Shown here one piece after another: positions 27,856 to 31,544 of a DNA stretch of 31,544 bases. The translations under genes were made by a program, and so were the position numbers. Below the pieces are notes generated by a model. The model searched no databases and was not told the origin of the DNA. It was given only the letters and a program-made list of their open reading frames with translations. Positions within the stretch are counted from its first letter, which is position 1; every line of letters starts with the position of its first letter. Source of the DNA: Gracilaria gracilis (taxonomy: Eukaryota; Rhodophyta; Florideophyceae; Gracilariales; Gracilariaceae); NCBI GenBank assembly GCA_030374805.1, contig JARGSG010000034.1:1-31544 (forward strand). The letters run 5' to 3'.

Positions 27856-28130
27856 GGACAAAAGTGCGCGAAAAGCGCTAAAACGGGCGCGCTGCCGATT
27901 GGGGGATCAGCGACTGGCTCTAAAAGGCGCATCGTGTGCGCGCGCCACACACAATCTCGCGCCACAGCCCTGCAGCATCTCGCGTGCAAGCGGCGCCACC
28001 CACATCGTCCGCCGCCGCCGCCTCCGCCTCCGCCTCCGCCTCCGCCGCCGCCAGCACCCCCGTCCACCGCCGTCGCGCGCCATTCCGTCCGCCGTCCTTC
28101 TTCGTCGCCCCCACCGCCGCCACCGCCACC

Positions 28131-29228
28131 ATGCCCGCGCGCGCGCTCTTCCTGCCGTCGTCGTCGCCGGCGTCGTCGCCCTCGCCGTCGCCCGCGCCGT
28201 CGCCCGCGCCGTCGCCCGCGCGCCCGTCGTCGCCGCGACAGGCGTCGCGCCTGCTGCACCAGCTGCTGCGCGAGCGCGACGCCATCGCGCACCTGCGCGC
28301 GTCGCTGCCCAAGTTATGCGCGCTGCTGGACGCCGAGATCCAGCGCTGCCGCGCGGCGTGCTCGCCGTCGTCGGCGCGGCGTCGCGTCAAGCTGCTGGTG
28401 CCCGCCGACAAGTTCCCGGACTACAACTTCGTGGGGCGTCTGCTGGGGCCGCGCGGCACCACGCTCAAGACGCTGCAGCGCGACTCGGGCTGCCGCATCA
28501 TGATCCGCGGCAAGGGCAGCATCCGCAAGGACAAGGAGCCCGACGTGCGTGGCAAGCCCGGCTGGGAGCACGTCTTCCACGAGCCGCTGCACGTCGTCAT
28601 CGAGGCGCCTGACACGCTGCCCGAGCGCGCGGCCGCCGCCGCGCTGTCGCGCGCCACGGACGCCGTGGAGCTGTTGCTGGTGCCCGTGCCCGAGGAGCGC
28701 GACGCGCTCAAGCGCCACCAGCTGCGCGCGCTCGCCATCATGAACGGCACCTTCCGCGGCGCGCGCGCCTTCGCGCCGGAGCCCGAGCCGCTGGCGCCGC
28801 TGTCGCTTCAGCCGCCACCGTTGGCGCCGCGCGCGCTCAAGTCGCCGCCGCCGCGCGTGTCCGCGCGCGCCGGAGCGCGCGCTGCCGCCGCCGCCGCCGC
28901 CGCTTCCACGTCACTGCCCGATTTTTCGCCGCTCAGCGCGCAGCTGCTGCGCGTCAGCGGCTTGGACGATCTGGCGCTCGCCTCCATGCGCAACCGCAGC
29001 GCCGAGTCGTCTCCGCCGCAGCCGGAGGTGAAGGTGGCGGCCAGCACGGCGCTCAGCGCCGGCGGCTTCATCGGGCGCGAGTTTTATAACGGCGCCTTCT
29101 CCAACGGCGCCGTGTTGGGCTCGTCGTCGTCGTCGCGCGCCGCTTGGGATGACACGGCGTGCTCGTCGCCTTCGCTTTCCATCTCGGCGTCCGCCGCCAC
29201 CTCGTCGTTCGAGGCTCTTCGCTACTAG
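28131..29228 (+). CDS. STAR-family KH-domain RNA-binding protein (quaking/Sam68-like)
   Basis: 365 residues from the ATG at 28131, which sits in a Kozak-like context (GCCACCATGC). The frame is open from 27936, but that extension is Ala/Ser/Pro-rich and lacks such a context. Residues about 39-76 resemble the QUA1 dimerisation segment (RLLHQLLRERDAI...LLDAEIQR). The KH domain spans about 85-185 with the GPRG loop at 106-109, GCRIMIRGKGS and RGKPGWEH. QUA2 is about 188-210 (ALKRHQLRALAIMNGTFR). This QUA1-KH-QUA2 layout defines STAR proteins, which bind ACUAAY-type RNA and control splicing, stability or translation. The C-terminus is Ala/Ser/Pro-rich and low-complexity. The gene has no introns and nearly all third codon positions are G or C, unlike its surroundings. 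Confidence 0.92.
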   Translation: MPARALFLPSSSPASSPSPSPAPSPAPSPARPSSPRQASRLLHQLLRERDAIAHLRASLPKLCALLDAEIQRCRAACSPSSARRRVKLLVPADKFPDYNFVGRLLGPRGTTLKTLQRDSGCRIMIRGKGSIRKDKEPDVRGKPGWEHVFHEPLHVVIEAPDTLPERAAAAALSRATDAVELLLVPVPEERDALKRHQLRALAIMNGTFRGARAFAPEPEPLAPLSLQPPPLAPRALKSPPPRVSARAGARAAAAAAAASTSLPDFSPLSAQLLRVSGLDDLALASMRNRSAESSPPQPEVKVAASTALSAGGFIGREFYNGAFSNGAVLGSSSSSRAAWDDTACSSPSLSISASAATSSFEALRY

Positions 29229-30330
29229 GTCTAACGTGCTCTTCCAACTGTAACTGCGCCGCGTCGCGCTGATGATCTGTACTAATGGTAACCGCTGCTG
29301 TCGATGCGTTTGTCGCCCTGAGGGGCGTTGCTCAATAATTGTTCATCCTTACCCCCCCACCGCACCCCGGCCTGCCCATTACTTTCCAGGGTTCACCCGG
29401 TTCTACCCATGGCCTGCGTGTAATAATTTCTTAGCATGCCACACTTCTGCAACACCTCATTGCGAGGCGCTTTTTGTCGCACCTCTCCCTCCTTTGCTCA
29501 CAGTCTTTTTTTTTTTTTTTTCTTCTTCGGCGCTGCATGCACGCTCGAACGCCTTGTCTGTTTCTTTCTTGTTCACTCACACAAACTCTTATTTACTAAT
29601 GTAGTTGTATAATATTGTAAATGGTTTGACCCATGTTGGGATGCTCCGTTCCAACTGTTTCTTAAAAACGCTTGGCTCCTGGTCACGTGGCTGCGTCACC
29701 ATGAGAAGACAACCTTACATATGTGTGGCCCATGTGAAACAGCTTCAAAGCACTCGGCTGCCCACCATCGTGCACTCCATATCTTTGCGCGCTCGCGAGT
29801 GACTTCAACTCCTCCTGTTCATCGTATCGATTCCAGTTGCTGCTTTTTCTCGTGTTTGGTGCCACCGGCAGAAAATGTGATGCGCAGATATTAAGATATG
29901 AATGCAAGTATCATAGCTGAGAAACGCCTCCTCGGGCTGGAACAGCAGCTCGAGAGTTGACACCAGTCTTGCGCCTAACGTGAGTGCCACGTCTTCTGTC
30001 GGTGGTGTGTTGCATGCATATCTGCATATGCGCAGAAACACCCTCTTCAGCGATATCGCGCTCTAACCGAAGGTAACGTTTTGTTCCAGTCTCCTGCATC
30101 GTTACGCCTTCGCCAAAAGAGGCAGACATGTCTCGTCCGTATGTCATTGGCTACGCTCACAGCACACAGCGGTGAGCTTCTGATCTCGTTCGCCTCGCCA
30201 TTTGTTGATCGCTGTGAAATGGCCCAAGTAGAGTGCTTGCTTTTCAACAACACAACTACAAGCCAGTCGAGTACAGCATCATAGGCGCCTCCAGTTGCTT
30301 ACTCCACTACTTTACATGTACTGGCAGATA

Positions 30331-30408
30331 CTGCCGTTTCGCATTTACTGCCGTTTCGCATTTACTGCCGTTTCGCATTTACTGCCGTTTCGCATTTACT
30401 GCCGTTTC
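30331..30408 (+). repeat. 17-bp minisatellite, about 4.6 copies
   Basis: The unit CTGCCGTTTCGCATTTA is repeated perfectly four times (30331-30398), followed by a 10-base partial unit. Confidence 0.95.
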
Positions 30409-30751
30409 CTTGCAAGCCCCCTTCGCCTTCAGCTTACGTATCCCTTGATCATGGGCGATCCAGCCAGTACTACCGTAGCTAGTACGGTGCCGAAACTATT
30501 TTTGTGCGCTATCATAGCTGTAAAAAGGTATCAACTGCGGTCGAAAACACCTTGGGTAAACGGTACCTAATACTTTCTTTGTACCATATTATAGCCCCGT
30601 GAGTGTGCTACTGATTTGTGGTTTGTGGCTAGCCTTACGCTGTAGAGATAAATCTTATAGGTTGTTGGGGTTCTTACTGTAGCATACCCCTACGAGTAAT
30701 TCACGTACGCGTTTCATAAATGAGAGAGAGAAAGGTATCAAAGGTTGGGCA

Positions 30752-30777
30752 GGGTTAGCGTTCTAACCCTTAACGCT
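30752..30777 (+). other. Two overlapping, mutually exclusive hairpins
   Basis: GGGTTAG (30752-30758) pairs with CTAACCC (30763-30769) around CGTT. Alternatively AGCGTT (30757-30762) pairs with AACGCT (30772-30777). Both cannot form at once. Located about 55 bp upstream of the frame at 30831. Confidence 0.5.
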
Positions 30778-30830
30778 GTACTGCACGAATGCAAGGACAT
30801 TCCCTAGTAGAGATATGATACCAGCAGGGA

Positions 30831-31160
30831 ATGGCCGACGGACCAAAATATCTTGGCTTGCAGTCTCTTGCTGTAACAACTTTACAGCGTCGAGTTATTT
30901 CCGTTAGCGGATCCCTCTCTGTATGCGTTGATGGAAATCTTGCACAGCAATTCTCAGGGGGGGTTCTCATCCTGGATGAGACTCGAGATTGGCGTGGATT
31001 TGTTTCGATGAACTTCTCTGACGTCATTCGATACACAGTGCCGGAGCCCACCAGCTCTCATACACCCCTTGCTCCACACAAGTTCGCGCCTGGGGCGCTC
31101 ACTGCCAGCTTTCTCCGAGCATTCTTCCCTTGCTTGCCTCGTAACATGAAGCGCTTCTAA
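30831..31160 (+). CDS. Doubtful small ORF, 109 residues, unknown
   Basis: A 109-residue frame with a soluble, mixed composition and no recognised motif. Its stop (31158-31160) is 27 nt upstream of, and in the same frame as, the ATG of the membrane-protein gene at 31188. It may be the 5' part of that gene interrupted by a stop, or untranslated leader that happens to be open. Low confidence that it is translated. Confidence 0.2.
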   Translation: MADGPKYLGLQSLAVTTLQRRVISVSGSLSVCVDGNLAQQFSGGVLILDETRDWRGFVSMNFSDVIRYTVPEPTSSHTPLAPHKFAPGALTASFLRAFFPCLPRNMKRF

Positions 31161-31187
31161 CCTTTACCTCAAGCTATTGCAACTGAA

Positions 31188-31544
31188 ATGGTCCAAATAC
31201 CAATCCGAGCGCCGATTGTCAGTCTCATTGTGACTGTCATCTGCCTTGTCGTAGAGGTTGCCTTTCTCGCAGCCTCCTTGTGGACATTCAAATTCATAAC
31301 ATGTCGTCGTTTATCCCGCGAGCAGTCCGTCCGCATTTTGTCTCAGAAGCGCATCATTACTGGCCTGGCGTTGTTTGCAACCCTCATGTTCGTCGCCCTT
31401 GAAACCCTCATATCCGCTTTCAGCGAAGCCAGTGTGCAGACTTTCATCTCTGAAGAGGACTGCATTCGGAACACGGCTTTCGGCGTCCTGGACAGTGATT
31501 TTGAATCCCAGGGAGAAACAATTCACTATGGATGCACCTCACTC
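31188..31544 (+). CDS. Putative multi-pass membrane protein, N-terminal part (runs off window)
   Basis: Open from the ATG at 31188 to the last base, 119 residues with no stop. Two clear hydrophobic helices: residues about 9-32 (IVSLIVTVICLVVEVAFLAASLW) and about 57-78 (ITGLALFATLMFVALETLISAF). They are joined by a basic loop (CRRLSREQSVRILSQKR), probably cytosolic, and followed by an acidic segment with Cys92 and Cys116. Two helices with a short basic loop suggest a receptor- or transporter-like protein, but too little is visible to name a family. Confidence 0.55.
   Translation, partial: MVQIPIRAPIVSLIVTVICLVVEVAFLAASLWTFKFITCRRLSREQSVRILSQKRIITGLALFATLMFVALETLISAFSEASVQTFISEEDCIRNTAFGVLDSDFESQGETIHYGCTSL

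Larger units (their letters stand above)
27138..28130. other. Intergenic region, divergent promoters of paralogue 3 and the STAR gene
   Basis: About 1 kb between a minus-strand gene and a plus-strand gene. It contains two 41-bp direct repeats (27444-27484, 27815-27855), an E2F-like GCGCGAAA (27866-27873) and a GCC/CCT triplet tract just before the STAR start (28010-28052). Short frames here lack protein features. Confidence 0.55.
29229..30830. other. Intergenic, 3' flank of STAR gene and spacer
   Basis: About 1.6 kb without a supported gene. It contains a small CGCCC-TGAG-GGGCG hairpin near 29314, a run of 16 T (29506-29521), the minisatellite at 30331-30408 and a pair of overlapping hairpins at 30752-30777. 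Open frames of 60-110 residues show no motifs. Confidence 0.5.

Noticed and set aside
27801..28718. Long frames antisense to and overlapping the STAR gene
   Set aside because: GC-rich DNA lacks stop codons on all frames; the products are low-complexity Arg/Gly/Ala runs with no domain.
30752..30769. Telomere-like AGGGTTAG/CTAACCCT
   Set aside because: Only one unit in each direction; better described as a hairpin than as an interstitial telomere.
1..31544. tRNA, rRNA or CRISPR features
   Set aside because: No T-arm consensus in a foldable context, no rRNA-like stretch and no spaced repeat array were found by eye.

Overview
The window looks like nuclear DNA of an intron-poor eukaryote. There are no bacterial operons or Shine-Dalgarno patterns. 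Instead it holds LTR retrotransposons (Ty3/gypsy and Ty1/copia), a hAT-like miniature transposon, a STAR-type KH RNA-binding gene with a Kozak-like start, and secreted cysteine-rich genes without evident introns. A compact algal or protist genome (for example a red alga) would fit, but the species cannot be told from the sequence.

Left two thirds (1-21463): nested retroelements. The outermost layer is a decayed Ty1/copia RNase H remnant (20913-21463). Into it went chromovirus 'element A', whose left end lies outside the window: gag tail, broken pol, an antisense ORF, polypurine tract, and a 3' LTR beginning at 7791. That LTR was then split by a related, nearly complete chromovirus 'element B' (8202-20469), and A's LTR resumes at 20470-20912. 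B has 801/799-bp LTRs with 11 substitutions and 2 indels by hand count (about 98.6% identity), an intact 692-residue gag, and a pol with recognisable protease, RT, RNase H, integrase and chromodomain, broken only by small frameshifts. In both elements pol lies in the -1 frame relative to gag, behind a slippery-type heptamer abutting the gag stop codon. Both also carry, between pol and the 3' LTR and on the opposite strand, a large protein-coding ORF of unknown family (about 656 residues in B) that is conserved at protein level. B contains two internal exact copies of its 14-nt polypurine tract.

Middle (21464-27137): a 409-bp hAT-like MITE with an 8-bp target duplication (21557-21981), then three tandem minus-strand paralogues of an unrecognised secreted family. 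Each has a signal peptide, a variable Pro/Ser/acidic middle and a C-terminal Cys-rich domain of about 77 residues with ten cysteines. The copy at 22974-23918 is intact; the other two carry frameshifts.

Right (27138-31544): an intergenic region with two 41-bp direct repeats, a very GC-rich STAR/quaking-like gene (28131-29228), a mostly empty stretch with a 17-bp minisatellite and small hairpins, and the start of a membrane-protein gene running off the right edge (31188 onward).

All similarities come from reading motifs and comparing copies within the window; no database was searched.
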